A DNA stretch of 60,000 nt from Hydractinia symbiolongicarpus (lineage: Eukaryota; Cnidaria; Hydrozoa; Anthoathecata; Hydractiniidae). A program made the translations under genes and the position numbers. The stretch covers positions 8,682,001 through 8,742,000 of the forward strand of contig NC_079879.1 of NCBI RefSeq assembly GCF_029227915.1, written 5' to 3'. Of this stretch, positions 1 to 14,033 are shown piece after piece; the stretch's first letter is position 1; the number at the start of each line of letters is the position of its first letter. A model generated the notes under the pieces. It saw only the letters and a program-made list of their open reading frames with translations. It was not told the DNA's origin and did no database searches.

Positions 1-201
1 AACAGAACCTATAAAATTTATAAGCCTTTCCTCTAATAACCACCATCGACCTTCCCCCTAAAAGTAAAGGGTCCTAGGTGCTCATTAGAGGGTTTACCAT
101 ATACCAAAAGAAGATTTATTACCAGTATTTCAAAATAAGGTTTTTAGTTTAGTTTTTAGTCCATTTAGTTTTAAAAACATTAAAAGACATGATAAACGTA
201 C

Positions 202-3200
202 TGTTCCAAACAAATGCCATATAAGGAACTTTTCCGAAGTCGAGGTAAATCCTTTTCTCTCCAGTTGCCATGCAGCTAACTTTTCTTCGCCCCACTCTTT
301 AAAGCCGGCACTTTTTGCAGCTGGGTCCACAAGTACAATGCCAAGAAATTTTTCTGGAAATGACATCTAAAATAATGAAACATTATCCACAGCAACATAT
401 CAATTAAAAGAAAAACCAACTGGGTTAAGCCACCAGTAATTCGCCAGGTTAAGCGTTTAAATTTTGTTGCAGCCAACTGTATTTAGCATTTTCATTTTTC
501 ACCCAGAGGAAGATAACATTAACCACAACCCCAGATGAAGTTGAAATCACATTGGTCAGGACAACACAAGAATAAATAATGTCCGCTAGAAAAAGAGCTC
601 TTAGATGAAATTGAGGAAAAAACTTAGAATAGCAATAAAAAAGGCTAGCCAGCTATCTGACTTTGAAATTCTCAAAATTGGTACATGGGTAACAAACGTG
701 GCAACACATATATCTTAACATGTAAAAACATACATAAAACAAATAATAAGTTTAAAACCCACAGTAACCCGAGGCAAATTTCAAATGACAATAAAATCTG
801 TGTTGATTGGTTAATTTTAAAAAATAAAATAAAATCTTCTCCACAGTGCATGATGCAGTACATGTTTCTTGTGCGCATATAAAATTTTTTGTGGGTTGTC
901 ACAAGCTTTTCTTGCAGGCAGACAGACAGAATACAGCAAGCTATTATTAATTAGAGATACTAAGAAACTCACAAAAGCATAATAAAAATCTCTCAAATTA
1001 TGTAATGCACAATATATGCCTGGACTATGGATGTTGAGTGTTTATATCAAAAGATAGATAAAAAAGAGGAATTATGGTAATTTCACTTTTTCTAACCAAT
1101 TATCATTATATCGAAACAAAAATTCCTAGATTTTGCCCGAAGATAATTCGAGATCTTAGGCATTCCTTGCTTAAGCTCACACCGTTCAATTACTGATCAA
1201 GTTTAAATAAGCTTGATTTTTTACTATAACACTGTTTCCATTAAAAACACATCATGGCACTAAAGATTACATTTGGGTACACTACTGAATTTAAACTTAA
1301 ATCTCTACGCAAGACATACAGCAGCATGCACCAATACACTTGCACCAGCACCTATACCAAGTCCAATCACATCTGTTAACCTAAACCAAGCAAGAAATTA
1401 ATCTCTTAGACTGACGAATTTCTGGAATTCTATGGTATGGATATTTTGCTATGCTGAGTTTAATACATCATCAACTCAAACATTTTTGGTTTGAAATGAC
1501 AAAATTTTAGCAGCACGGTGAACAATGGATAACATAATTTGGTAAAATTTGTATTCGGTATTACTAGCAAAATGAGTAACAATTGGTAAAAGCTTTGTGT
1601 AAAAGGATTTCCATTTGTAAAGAAACATACTGGAAATGTTCCAACACAGGACCAAGCATTTCACCCATCTTTGGCAAACTAGGAAATTGATACCTAAAAA
1701 AGACAAGCTATACTTAAATACTACACAAAACAAAAATATTGATTGAAAAGTTTTGTAAAAATTTTGTTTTTAGTTTTTATTGATATAGTAGATTAAATGT
1801 CCTTAACAGAACAGAGTGACCATTTATGAAAGAAAGGACATAATTTTTAAAACAATTTCCTTTCACCAAAAGGAAAAGTAAGGAGATTTATAACATCACT
1901 TACTCTGATGAAAGCTTTTCTGCTCCTTGTTGCTGAAATAATATTGTGAAAAAAAGTAGGGATATATAATTCACACATGCTAGTTCAACCATTTAATCAT
2001 TACTGCTTTGGATGTATGAAGGCATATAAAAATAATAGACCTTCATTTTTATGGCATTCACAGTTCTCAAAGATATCAATATTTTATTTCTTTAATTTTA
2101 TTTACCTCCTTAGTGCCCAGTTCTAATATTTTCCAAGTGAACACCTATCCTAATGACAGTTGTTCAAATAAGTACTTAGCATGGGGATGGTGCATATCTT
2201 AACAGGGGGAGGGTGTATATCTTAGAAGGTGCATCTCTGTAAACACAACTTTTTGCGTGTATGTAGGTTGGCAGAAGAAAACAAAACAAAAAAATACCTG
2301 GCCGGGTGCATCAATGTGGTATACAACAAACTTGTCGTAAAACTGTACATTGTACTCATTCTTAAAGAACTCTTTGAAACTGTTATCTAAAAATATTAAT
2401 TATTTTGAGAAAATCGTTGGCCAATGATTTTTTTCTAACGCAAAGTTACCTGAAATATTTCTAAAACTTGACAATCATCAGTTCCTTTTTCAAAAAATTT
2501 AACACATTAATTAAATGATACAGCCTGAAGCTTTCTCTAAATCTACAAAGGCAAAATAGAGATTCTTTCTCTTTCCTAAATACTTTTCCTAAAGCTGTCT
2601 GAGTAAAAATATTGCATCTGTAGTGCCACGCCCTGGAACAAAACCAAATTACATCTTATCTATATCAATTCTTTCTCTAAGTAACTTATCAATCACTCTT
2701 TCAATAACTTTCATTACTTGATCAACCAACTTCAAACCTCTATAGTTACCCCTTTCTAATGCATCACCCTTCCCCTTGAAACAATTCACTATTACACTCA
2801 ACTGCCACTCACTTGGAATAGCACCATCCTTTATAATCTGGTTATCAAGACTTGTAATAAGTTCAACTCCAATATATCCAGATGCTTTTACCATCTCTGC
2901 AACAATACCTGATACTCCTGCAGCCTTGCCAATCTTCAATTTCCTAATAGCCTCCACTACCCATTCTGTCTTGATCTACATAGCTAGCCCTTCTACAAAA
3001 TCATCATCAGACAAATTATCCTCATCCCAATCAAACTCAGTGTTAAGCAACCTCTGATAATGATTCTTCCAAGCTACCCTTTTCTCCTCCTCTGTGCTAG
3101 CCAAAACACCTTCATCATTACGTATACACTTCTCACCTACATCTTGGTTAGTCTTCTTCATTTGCTTTGCTATCTTGAATACCTCATTGCGCTGGTCTTC

Positions 3201-6200
3201 CCTTCTTAACACATCTGCAAATCTGTTTCTCTCTGCTTCTGATTTTGCCTTATACACTGCTGTACGAGCACGACGCTTAGCTTCTAAGTAAATATTTTTA
3301 CTACCACCTTACTTCCACTCTTTCCAAAGTTTCCTCTTTTCCTTTATACACTGGTCAACCTCATTATTCCACCACCAGGTCTGTCTATGTCTAGCTGGTC
3401 CTTTCGTCCACCCACTTTTAAAAAAAGTTAATATATCAAGCATATATCAAATTTTTAAAAGGCAATTAAAAGAGTTTTAAAACTAGGCAGAGCGTAAGAA
3501 AACGTCTCTACACAAAGAATAAAAAGGCATGGATTTCTTTATTTTGATCATTGTTTACTAGTTGTTCTTAAGAAGACCTGTGTACGAGGTTGTCAGAGCT
3601 TTTTTACACACTTTAAAAACATAGACAACATGGATCCTTATTCTAGTGGTATATACAACAAACAACTAACTAAAAGTCTTACTTTAGTAGTAAAAATGCT
3701 GCAGACAAAGTTGTAGCAATAAAAAATTTGGGTAAAATGACTTTAGTTACACACAAAGCATCATTACACCGAAAAACAAAATCATGATGAATATTAAGTT
3801 GCATGAAATTACCCGAAAACATGCCTGTTGGAAAGGCCTAGAGATTTTTCTTGCAGTATTTCCAATTGGCATCAAAGCAGGTGAGTGCATAATTTAATGC
3901 AGCAATTATCTTTAGTTGCAAGAAACTTGCAAATTAAATTATAGAATGTTAAAGAATTTGTATAATAATGCTGGTTTTATACTTTACAAATTTGAAGAAA
4001 CTTTAAATTTTTCTGTCGCACAAGAAATGTTTTATTTCCTATTCAGTCAACTAAATTTAGCTTTGCGTGTGCAAAAATTGCCATCTCATGTACCATGCTG
4101 AGATTAAGTGTTACCAATGCGACTTGCATCAGTACAACAAAAGAAATTAGTAAGATTTCCTTTTCTTTGATTTTTTTTACTGGTGATAATTCTATTTTTA
4201 TGGTCATGTAATTTTATTGACAGTTGTCAATAGCACTAATTCTATGTATTGATTATGCAAAATCACTTGAATTTGCTTGTTTATTTCGAACTGATATAGA
4301 TAATAAATTTCTCCTGATGTTTAGCTTCCTTGCTATGTTTCATGACTTTGCTTAATAAAAAGATTAAATATGCCTATAGGTAAAAAATTAGAATAATCTT
4401 ATTAAAATTCCTATATTTCCACTCTATTCATTCAATAATACCATTTGATCCAACCCTTAAAAAGAAGATAAGCTATATTGTTATGAATACAATTTGCTCT
4501 ATTTAAACGGTTGAAACGGAATCTTAAAATAGAAAAGATTGAATTCTATAAATTTAAAAGAGATTTACTAAAAAAACTCAGAATTGATTTTATATAATAA
4601 CTATATATATAACTATATAAGTTTCTGGGAGATAAATAAATTCTGGAAAAGTCAAGATGAGTTTCTCACACTACCTCTATTTTAGTAAAAAAAAAAAAGA
4701 GAAGTATAAATTGATACTTGAACTAGCAGTAAATAATAAAGGGAAAATAAAATTATATAAAAAAAGATGAATATGAATTTTATATATATTCATTCAATCC
4801 CACTTCAACTTTTTGGTGTCAAAACAACCTAAATTCACTTTAATTCTGTTGCTTTAATAAAAGCCACCCACAGATAACAGCATAAGCTTCTGTAAAATAC
4901 AGGTGAGATTGAGAGCTTTAAACATTCAGAGTAGACCTTGTAGTTTACTTTGATGCACAAGCGTATACCTCATATTTTCAGGAACATTAAACCTTGTAGG
5001 TACAAGTGTCTGCTTTTTGTGCAAATAAATCTTGCTTAAAGAAAATACAGGCGTCATATTTATTTATTATCCCTGTTAAGATCTGTCGATACATGTGAAT
5101 CCCATTGTAGATCAAACAATGTTGTCAGTGCACGGGTGCATATGAGTGTGAAATAAGCAAAATCAAATGATTCACAATATTTTTCTTGGGTAAATTTGAC
5201 TAAAGGAATATTTTACATTACAGACTCTTTTTCACAACCTCATAATATGTCATCCGCTTTTGTTTTTAAATGAACTTTGGGTTAATCATGTTAAAAGAAC
5301 ATGTATATTCTTCATTTATAGAAAGATCACAAGTAACTGTATGATTGTCTCTGGAAATGCCAAAACAAACAAACAAAATGTGTTTAATTTTCTGGTTAGG
5401 TCTTTTTATTGTCTCAAAAAAAATTAATTTTGTTTTTTCCAAAATACGAAATACGTTTACAATGTTGATGTTTACAAATCCCTGCCTTAACCATTTTGAA
5501 AACATAAAAAGTACTGCTTGAACGATTTAATAATTAAATAATAATAATTAAATAATCAAATAAATAAATAATTAAATAATAATAATTTTAATAATTACAA
5601 TCAACAAGGGTTTCATTACTTTTACTGATTATAATGGACGAAATACAATAAAATATTTGTTAGGCTGCACCTACCAAGTATCTAAATAACAGGAAATATA
5701 TAGATATGTAATGAAAAACCTAAAAAAACTGAATATGTAGAATATGCGAAGAAAATTTAGTTAACTAGTACCATTAATATACATTTTACTTTAATATACA
5801 TTAATTTACTTTAATATACAACTTTCTTTGAGGTACCATTTTATAGTAAAAATTGGAAGATATACATGAGAAAACATTATCCTGAAAATTTTATTGAAAA
5901 CTGACAACCAGAACATGTTCAAATGTTTCATAGAAATAGCAAACTCACTCCAATTTCTCTTAGCCTACAGGACCGCCATTACATTTTATTAGACGAATCA
6001 TGCGATAATAAACACACAGCAAAATCGATCACATGGTTGCTGGATTCATTCCATTACAGAAAAAATAAGGAATGAGGGAGAGTATCCGTAGCTGTGTTTC
6101 AATCGTAATGCTTTTATAAATGTATTCACAAAGTTTCGAACATGATAAATCAGATAAATCAATCGAAGTTTCTGTGTTATTCTTTATTATTTAAACGCTT

Positions 6201-9200
6201 TAACTTACTGATATAAGATTTTTTTGCAACAACAACCTCTTCTTGTTGTTGTTTCTGAAGATAGCTTTGCCTAGCTAGCTGTCTTACTTTTTGATTTTTT
6301 TCCTTTGTTTAAACAGTTAGTCGTTTCCTTATGGAGACAGTATCAAATCTACACAATTAGAATACCTAAATATTCAGAATTTCCCCTTTCATGCTCTAAA
6401 TTTAATTATCTCCATAGTGCTGCAACTATCTTCAACTGTCACAATGAGCATTCTCACCCGTTGATTATCTTGGCTTATAATATGCAGTAATCCCTGTCAA
6501 GCTAATAAAAAAGAAAAAAAAAGCGTGATAAGCATTAATTATCATAATTTATAACCATGAGGCAATGCTGTGACTTCTTCTTTCTGTTTTGTCTGGTCTC
6601 CAAAAACAATGACAAATAGAATAGAAGAAAATTAAATCTGAGTGGAGAAAGTGATACAGATGGTTTTACGCGCGGCCACTTTTTTAAACAGAACCTAAAT
6701 TTCTTTCCACTTATTGATGCCATGTTTTGCAAAGATAAAACAAGCCAAAAAGAACAGCATGGTGAACGGAGCGTAGCATGGTGAACGGAGCGTAGCATGG
6801 TGAACGGAGCCTAGCATATTGGCGATTTTATTGAACTCCATTTTAGAGCTCATTTAAAGTTAAGGCCGTTTGTTTACCTACGGCTTTACACAAACATTTT
6901 GCGATGGCCAGCTTATTAGACAAGAATAAGAGATCAACAAGATCGTTAAATATGGCAGCTCGAAAAAACAAACATTAACTACATTAACTAGATATTAAAG
7001 TACCATTATTTCCACTTCTAGTTAGTTTTACATGCTCAAACTTTCAGGAAAGTCATAACTCCGTCCGAACTTACTTACTTTAACATCAAAACTATATTTG
7101 GATTAATAATCTCCCTTTTTATATAGAATGGGTGCTGGTAAAGTTATTCAAATTATTTGAAAATATTAACAACTTGACTTAAAAGAAAACCACACTCTGT
7201 AAAGCTTTGTTGAAGCTCTCTACATCCTTCAAAACAAGTACATTTAACAAGTAGAACAGGCTGATGGAGGGCCAATAGCTTAAGTTGGCTTTTGGATTTA
7301 CTATGCGGAGTACTGGGATGAATTGCTTAACACATGCAATTAATATAATATTACAACAAAACACCATGATAAAAATATACTGATATTGTACCAACGCAGG
7401 TAGGATACATGCCCAAAAGCCTAGATTGTCGTTATGCCTGACATATAGACATTCATAAAAAAGTCTGTGCACAAAACTGTTTTGAGTATAATTAACCCCC
7501 TTGCAAAGTCATTTCTCAACTGCAGATAACACACATGCTAAAGTCCTCAAGTGTGAAAACACACTTAACACATTTCTGGGGTACATACAATAAGAAACCT
7601 AAATCAACAGTGAAATGAAGAAACAAATTTTAAAATTCAAGGATATATCATTAGGCAGAAACAAGAAGCAAATTAAGTAAACTAGTCGTTAGCCCGTGGA
7701 AAAATCCACGGGTTCGCCCATCCTTTTTACACAGCATTGCGTGCGTCTCGCTACTTACGCACCTAAGCTACCAATTTGCGTGACTGACAGACAGACGTAT
7801 ACGGGTATTATAATATAGATGCTAAAACATAATCACACATTATATTAAAGCTACAATTGTAACACACTTACGATTTAAACCAATGTCGTGAAAAGTGACA
7901 AGCGAACCGATTTTTTTTCCTTCTGTTTTTTTCTCCTGTAAGGTAAAATGACATAAATAATTTATAAAAAACAAAGCAAATGGCCAACTAGTAAAAGTTT
8001 CTTAAATGCTGAGGTTATTTACAAACAAAGTTTTTCCAAAAGATTTTCAATTTTGACGAGGTCGGTCTAATGTGAGCTTTCGAGATAAGAGGTATATTAA
8101 AAAAACAACATGATTTTGGTACAAAGAAACTTTCATCAAAATACCAAAAAAGATGAAATAATGTCTTCTTAAGCTTTCATTTACCATCTAAAATGATGGC
8201 AGTAGTCTTCTGGTTGTTGGGATAATCTACTTGTTCTCCCAATTTCTTGTTATATTAGGTAATATTATTTGTGTCATTTGCATGCTATTGATTGATGGGA
8301 GGCATGCATAAAAAGTTTTTTTGTTGATATTGCAATTTGTGTTAATTCTGTTTTTATCTTCCAGTAACCGATACAATAGTATTCAGGACTGGTGAAGCCT
8401 GCAAGTTACCTCATCATGGTAAGAATCATTTGACATGGCAGCAGAGTTAAAAGGTACAGTATTATGATTTTGTTGATGAAATTTGTGTTGAAAAATGCAA
8501 TTGAGGGCACACACCCAGATGTGTTCATTGAGATAAGAGAGACAACTTTTTTGTTGTTGGCTACTTCTCAACATGTGTGTTTGCAAGCCAATTGGTGAAG
8601 TGGTTTGTGAACAATTGCAACAACAACATTAAAGGCTTCACCAGCGGTTAAAGAGGATGATAACTATAGCAGTTAAAAGAACAATTTGGAGATCTGGCAG
8701 ATGTTTACAGAACTTCCAAAGAAAAAGTAAGGTCCAGCTGTATACTTGTCATTAACTGGTCAGGCATGTCCAATTGTCTGATTGTCCAAACCATCAGATG
8801 ATGGTTTGGACAATATTATATCCAACCTAGATTGAATATATCGGAAAGATAAAAGCACAAGAGCATTTATTGCTTTTAAAGAGATTTATGACTTAAGAGG
8901 AATTTTATTGTGCAGTTTGAGAAGCTCTACAATAAGATACCCAAATATAATATGACATTGCCTGTCAGGGCATATTTTCTTTGCACAGCTGTGAATATGT
9001 CTGAAGAAAATAAAAAACTGTCTCATACAACTTGTGCAGAACTCAAATACAAGAATGTAAAGGACACAATCATGAAGATATTTTGGGAATTGAACACAGC
9101 AGAAGACACTGCGTATGTAGGAGTTATTTGTGTGAAATAGGAATGCTTGTATCGAAATCAGCGCTGGTCATAGTGGTAATTTTTACAGAGAGCATCCCTG

Positions 9201-12200
9201 CCAGGTAATGAAACAGTGGAAATTAGAAAGTTGGTGAATTCGAGTCAGATCATGTTAAGAAGGAGGAAAATTCTGATTGATCCAAAATTCAGATGATGAT
9301 TCTGAAGATAAAGAGCAATATTGTCAAGAACAAGCTAGAAATGTAGACGAAAATGACCAAGAAGACTCTGGTAGTAAAAATGAAGTTGAGGATGACAGGG
9401 ATACAAATAATGAAACTGAAAACACCAAATACAACCAGGAAGACAAGGGTAGTGGTTATGAAAGTGTCCGAGAAGATCATTGTGCAAGTGACATTCGCAG
9501 AGAACCATCTACAGAATCCAAGACAGTTGAATTGAAACCAAAAGCCAAATCGTACACCAAATACAATCTAAATGGAAAATGGTATCTAGCAAGAGTTCTC
9601 TCAGCACAACCCAAAAGAAGTGGCACTTAAAAAATTAAGTTAATGTGTCTACTGATGGTGATAGAAAGTCAAAAAGCATCAATTGGAATGATGCGTCCAA
9701 ATGGTTCGAGTTGGAAATCTGGAATTCCCCATTTATATGTGTGATGTCGATATGTTTTCACAGAAAGTAGTTGATGCCAAGGAGGGAATTTCAAAATTTA
9801 AAAAAAAAAAAGATGTCTTTGAAGAAGTTCCAGACAATGGTCAAGTAAATGGGTCAAAATTGGGAAGTTCAAAGGCAAAAAAAAGGGTTGTGAAAGCTGG
9901 TTAGAGGCTTTGAAGAAATTTCAGTCCTTGAGAACAGATTCACCAACTTGTGGCAAACAAAGTCTTCAACTTGCTATGGCTATCATAGTTAGCAATGATT
10001 GGCAGATCAGTTCATTTGACATCCCTGCAGATTTTCTTTAACTGAATTGAAAGAGAACTGTTTCTGCAACCAACAGAAGACACATTGTCAGTGCGAATAG
10101 TGTGAAAAATAAAGAGATGTTTGTATGGGTGAAACGTTGCATCTAGGGCATGGTATATATGAGTAAGAAGCGAAATGTTGAAACTTGGTGGTGAAATGTG
10201 TCAAGACCCTGCTGTGTTTTACTGGTATAGAGGCAAGCAAATCAGTGGAATGCTTGTTTGCCATGTTGATGACTTTGTGTATGGTGGCAGTCTAGCTTTC
10301 CAAAAAGATGTTCTTGCAAAACTTTTCAAAATCATTACGCAATGAGACACAACATTCAAGTATCTAGGATTAGATGTGGATCGATTTAAAAGTAAAATTA
10401 AGATTAATCAAGTGAGCTAAGAGTCTTTGACAACTATTAATACTGAAAATGATGTTAGCAATAAACGAAAATTGACTAGCAAAGAACGAAAATTGTCTAC
10501 CAAAGAGAAGATCATGCTGAGATCGTTGAGTGGGCAAATTGCTTGGGTGGCTGAACAAACCCGCCCTGATGTGCCTTATTATAGTTGCCGAACATCTTAT
10601 TAGGAATCGTCTCAAAATGTTCGTATGTTTTTTTCGTATAATTACATGAATGCTACGAAGTACGTTGTTTTCTTAAACAAATGTCATACGAAGTGCTTCG
10701 TTTAAAATAAAAAAATATAAACAAGGTTGACTTTTTTGAAAAAAAATGCAAAATTGCGTACTCATAGGTTTAATCTACACAATCTACGGCGATCCCGTTT
10801 TCAAGATTTTTAAACAATCTACAGCGATCTTTTCGCTTTCTACAATTCCGTTTTCATGAATTTTTAAATGATTTACAACGACCTTTTCGTTTTCCACGAC
10901 CCTGTTTTCATAATTTCAAACGATCCATGGCGATCTTTTCGTTTTCTATGATCCCGTTTCATGATTTTTAAACGATCTACGGCGATCTTTTGGTTTTCTA
11001 CGACCCCGTTTTCATGAATTCCACATAGATCTTTTCGCTTTCTACGATCTTGTTTTCATGATTTTTAAACTATCTATGGCGATCTTTTCACTTTCTATGA
11101 TGCCGTGGAGATGATCCCTAAAGACCTTAGATAATAAGTCCAATTAAAATAAACGAAGTTCGTATAACGAATCAAACTTTATAATTATTGAAAAAATCTT
11201 AATATAAAGACTATAGATAATAGTGCAATTATAGCTAATAGACAAACTTCGTATAAGCAAATTTTTATACGAACTTCTGTGAAATGAGACGAACTACATA
11301 CGAACTTATTTTAAATAATATGAATTTTATACAAACTTGTAATTTTAATAATACGAAAAAGTTCGTATTAAAAAAAAATGATACAAAAGATTTAATAAAT
11401 CGATATGAAGTTTTTTATACGAATTATACGAACCACATACGAACATTTTGAGACGATCCCTTATGGCAGGGAACCTACAGTTCAAAATTTGAAAGATGCC
11501 AACAAGGTTATTTAAAAAATTAAGAGAAAGCATCTTGCAAGGTGCATTTATCATCTAAACAAAGTTATACCAATCTGCTTGCAATCCAAGAAACTGCAAA
11601 GGGTAACTAAAAGCTCAATTGCTTCAGAAACGCTTGCTCTAAGTGAAGGAGCTGATGCTAGTTTTTATTTGGACAATGTCAATCTCTACAATAATTGATT
11701 GTAGTGATTACTATCGTGTTTTTGATGATTTGTTTGTCATGTAATTTGATATTGTACTTGTGTTGGCTATGGAATTATGTTACTGGTGCCAATGTTGATA
11801 TTGCAATTTGTGTTAATTTTGTTTTTATTTTTCAGTAACTGATACAATAGTATTCAGGACTGGTGAAGCTTTAAGTTACCTCATCAAGGTAAGAATCATT
11901 TGTTATATTAGGTAATATTACCTGTGTTTTCGAATACCATTGGTTACTTAAAACTCCTACATTTTTACAACTAGTGAAGGTATATTTTTAACTATACTAG
12001 TCAGTATTTTATAAGTAGTTTCTTAGAAAAAAGTGCATTGTGGGTACCTACCTGTATTGTCACTGTAAAATCACCCACAGTTTCAATCTAAAATAGAAAA
12101 AGATATATGTGACAGTATCTGTTTGATTATAAAGTGAAAAAAGGAAACTTGTACACATATTTGTTTTCTGCGTAAAATAATAATCTAGGGTCACAGTTTG

Positions 12201-13991
12201 ACTATATTCTGATATAAGTAATGTGATTTCCAAACGCACACATACACACACAACAACAAGGTAAAAAAAAAGCTGTTTACTGCTGGCACCAGACAAGTTT
12301 ATTAAAGATTTTTTTCAAGACATAAGCAATACCCCCAATGCAATTTAAAATTAAAAAAAAAACCAGCTGAAAGAACAGCACATCCTGAAAAATGCTTGTC
12401 CCTATGCACAGTTCAAATTATTGAAATTAGTGGAGCCTGTGAAAAAGTCCACAGGTTCGCCCATTCTTTTTTCTGCATTGCGTGCGTCTCGCTACTTGCG
12501 CAGATAAGCTACCATTGTGTGAGGCAGACAGACAGATATATACGGGTATTATAATACAGATAAAAAATTAAAGTTTAAAAAAGCCAAGGGACAATTTAGG
12601 CTTTGTAGTCTAGTAGCCCTAATCTTACTCATATTGAATATTTGTTTGGCAAGGCTATTTAAAAGATGACCTCTTAAGTTCCTAATGGTACTGTTATCAA
12701 TTAGGGTGCTGTGAAGGGAGTCTTGTTGTGTTTAAAGCTAGCACAACAGCCGTTCAAATAAACCATGTGAAGCAGAAAGGATCAATTCAATCTATTATAG
12801 TCTCTGGCATGAATTAACCAGGATTTGAACCCAAGACCTTTTGCACACGCCACAAAGCCACCAGATGATGGATGATAATAATGATAATTACTGAAAGGCA
12901 ATATTATACATTTTTGAGGCATTTTGTGAAATTTCTTAAAAATGGATTTGTATAGGCGTATATGCTCGTAAAAATTTCTTATTAAACAATTATATTTTTA
13001 AACATGCTAAATTTTTTAATTTTTTAAGAGTTCATCATCGAAGATCTAAAAAACTATGTAAATTTCACTTCTGGAGAATTTCTTTATAGCTATCAACATT
13101 TCATCATTCTCGGCTTAACGTCCGTTTTCCATGCTAGCATGGGTTGGACGGGGTATATTAATGACCCTCTTCCAATCTGATGTAGACTGTGTTAGATCTA
13201 AACTCAAATGCAGCTCTTGCTAAGCCATCTTTTTCGTCATATTGATAAAAATCTTGTGATATTCAACAAAAATACTTAAATTAAAAAAGCTACAAGGCCC
13301 CCTAAAAAAAACTGCCAGTGGAGACTAAGGGCAAAAGACAGGACCACTGATAATATGTGCAATATACTAGATGAAATCTCAGGCAGAGGTTGTTTAGATA
13401 AGAAGTTTCATGCAGGTAATATACAAAAATATTTGTCAGCATGGCAACACTTTCTTGACTTTCACCATCTTCCTCTGCTTTTAACCAATACAACTCTGAA
13501 AAACAGTTTACCATCACACAAGTCAAGAAACCAGTCAGGAAAAAGGTTATAATGCAATGTGAAGAGAAAGTAATTTTTACACATACCCAAAAGATGGTGC
13601 AAAACATATACAAAGATACTAAGTGTGAAAAAGTTAAATGAATTTGCAGAATATAAACACTTTAATATGGAAGCCTGAAAATGTGTAAATGACAACTGTT
13701 GATCTGAAAGATGCCTTCTTCACTATACCAGTGTATGAAGACTTAGAATAATTTAGATATATTTGGGGAAATAAATACAAATTCATAGGCATGCCAAATG
13801 TTTTTGGACCAGCCACTCACAAATTTACCAAGCAAATGAAATTGCCCTTTGGTTTCTTGCAGGCACATGACAGCCAGTCAGTAAACGGAGGGCATCAAGG
13901 AAAACATTCCTATAGGAACAGAGGTGGTATGCTCAAGCTAGCCCAGAAAATCATATAGCTAGTGGATTGTTTCCACTGGGGGCAACTAGAA

Positions 13992-14033
<42 letters not shown>

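Larger units (their letters stand above)
3421..7681. other. NDRG intron 3 remainder, no gene seen
   Basis: AT-rich intronic DNA. No exon with family resemblance was found on either strand; open frames are short and have no recognisable motif. It holds a low-complexity AT stretch at 5528-5598 and a 19-bp triplication at 6756-6817. Confidence 0.6.
8322..11902 (+). mobile_element. Decayed Copia-type LTR retrotransposon, interrupted by a MITE
   Basis: Direct repeats at both ends (8322-8435 and 11793-11902) flank a primer-site-like sequence, gag remains, an acidic linker, RT and RNase H remains, all in plus orientation with many stops. A MITE at 10603-11460 splits the pol remains. The whole element lies in NDRG intron 2, opposite to the gene. 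Confidence 0.8.

Noticed and set aside
1-201. Next NDRG exon
   Set aside because: No frame here continues the family text after WHLFGT; it must lie beyond the left edge.
2649-3291. Several plus-strand frames of 60-90 codons here and at 15624-16124
   Set aside because: They are antisense shadows of the RTE reverse transcriptase.
13302-13695. Overlapping minus-strand frames of 77-103 codons
   Set aside because: Hydrophobic, no motif, and opposite to the DIRS RT text on the plus strand.
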